DNA of 64,000 nucleotides, from contig NZ_CP139247.1 in NCBI RefSeq assembly GCF_034087045.1, forward strand, positions 2,258,001-2,322,000, read 5' to 3'. Under the pieces are notes generated by a model. The model saw only the letters and a list, made by a program, of their open reading frames with translations. It had not been told where the DNA came from and ran no database searches. Source of the DNA: Chitinophaga sancti. GTDB lineage: Bacteria > Bacteroidota > Bacteroidia > Chitinophagales > Chitinophagaceae. Of this stretch, positions 63,449 through 64,000 are shown in pieces. The stretch's first letter is position 1, and every line of letters starts with the position of its first letter. Made by a program: the position numbers and the translations under genes.

Positions 63449-64000
63449 ATGACTACAGCACGATTGTTAGATTTTAGGTTAAGGTTGCTCTTATCAAGGA
63501 GTGGACTAATTCTTTTCTTTGTCCTGATAATGGTTCGTACCTATGCTAGTGATGGAAGAATCAAAATCATCCCCGAGCCAGTAAAAGTGACGGAACAAAG
63601 TGGAGAATTTACACTGGATAATGGAACTGTATTATCCCTCTCTGATAGCAAATTAAAGGAAACAGCAGATTGGTTCACTACCAAACTGAAAGCCAGTACA
63701 GGTTATGAACTGAAACACAGTAATAGCGGAAAGAAACGTATTCGTCTTGAGCTGAATGCAAAAGCGGACGATGCGATTGGCGAAGAAGGCTATACCCTGA
63801 AGGTAACACCTTCCGAAGTAGTGCTGAAAGCTAATACCACCTCCGGCATCTTCTACGGTTTACAGACTATCCTGCAACTGTTGCCTCCCGATATCGAAAG
63901 CCAGTCAGTAAAGAATGTAGCCTGGACAATGCCATGTGCCGATATTCTCGACTATCCCCGTTTTGGATGGAGAGGATTGATGCTGGACGTATCCCGTCAC
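63449..64000 (+). CDS. GH20 beta-N-acetylhexosaminidase (N-terminal part, cut by window edge)
   Basis: 184 residues before the edge. Signal peptide or anchor (about residues 12-33, ending TYAS), then the GH20b N-terminal domain (IKIIPEPVKVTEQSGEFTL, GYELKHSNSGKKRIRLEL, DDAIGEEGYTLKVTPSEVVLKANTTSGIFYGLQTILQLLP) and the start of the catalytic barrel DYPRFGWRGLMLDVSRH. GH20 enzymes remove terminal GlcNAc/GalNAc; the catalytic Asp-Glu pair lies outside the window. It is separated from the GH144 genes by a strong terminator and may start another unit. Confidence 0.9.
   Translation, partial: MTTARLLDFRLRLLLSRSGLILFFVLIMVRTYASDGRIKIIPEPVKVTEQSGEFTLDNGTVLSLSDSKLKETADWFTTKLKASTGYELKHSNSGKKRIRLELNAKADDAIGEEGYTLKVTPSEVVLKANTTSGIFYGLQTILQLLPPDIESQSVKNVAWTMPCADILDYPRFGWRGLMLDVSRH

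Overview
The window comes from a Bacteroidota genome, most likely Chitinophagaceae and close to Chitinophaga. The evidence is a SusC/SusD pair, a type IX secretion plug protein, FecR and TonB-receptor genes, promoters of the TTTG-19-TAnnTTTG type, almost no Shine-Dalgarno sites, and two tandem GH144 (endo-beta-1,2-glucanase type) lipoproteins. The genus is inferred; no 16S gene is present.

Layout. 1-14.3 kb is mixed housekeeping: the 5' end of a LolC/E-type permease, a T9SS plug protein, type II NADH dehydrogenase, a small transaldolase, SRP RNA, membrane proteins, the SpoIIM-DUF4129-DUF4350-MoxR-DUF58 operon, nitronate monooxygenase and riboflavin synthase. 14.3-39.2 kb is the translation/transcription core: rpsU, a Xer-type recombinase, hpf, tRNA-Thr/Tyr/Gly/Thr, tuf, tRNA-Trp, secE, nusG, then rplK-rplA-rplJ-rplL-rpoB-rpoC. 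The usual nusG-rplK junction is opened by about 8.9 kb carrying a two-component system, a TolC/HlyD/CusA-type metal efflux operon and a DUF1579 gene. 39.3-42.3 kb holds two lipoproteins and an APC permease. 43-52.3 kb is a surface-signalling region: FecR anti-sigma, a TonB receptor with an STN domain, two related beta-helix lipoproteins and a DUF4397-like lipoprotein on the plus strand, facing an ECF sigma factor plus S41 lipoprotein protease operon on the minus strand. 52.4-55 kb has DUF4254, a GT9 glycosyltransferase, tRNA-Gln and a nitrilase. 55.6-64 kb is a polysaccharide utilization locus (SusC, SusD, two GH144, then the start of a GH20 hexosaminidase).

Main points for follow-up. (1) Five genes carry a perfect TAnnTTTG -7 box only 3-4 nt before their start codon, and three more carry a one-mismatch box at the same spacing, which suggests leaderless mRNAs. 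(2) The metal-efflux island splits nusG from rplK. (3) The 3' end of its response regulator is followed by a second 76-bp copy that differs only at synonymous positions. (4) The ECF sigma factor is paired with an S41 protease while its likely FecR partner lies across the locus. (5) There are a degenerate tRNA-Thr-like element, three AGTTCTTT boxes in the tRNA operon, and several large self-similar intergenic hairpins.
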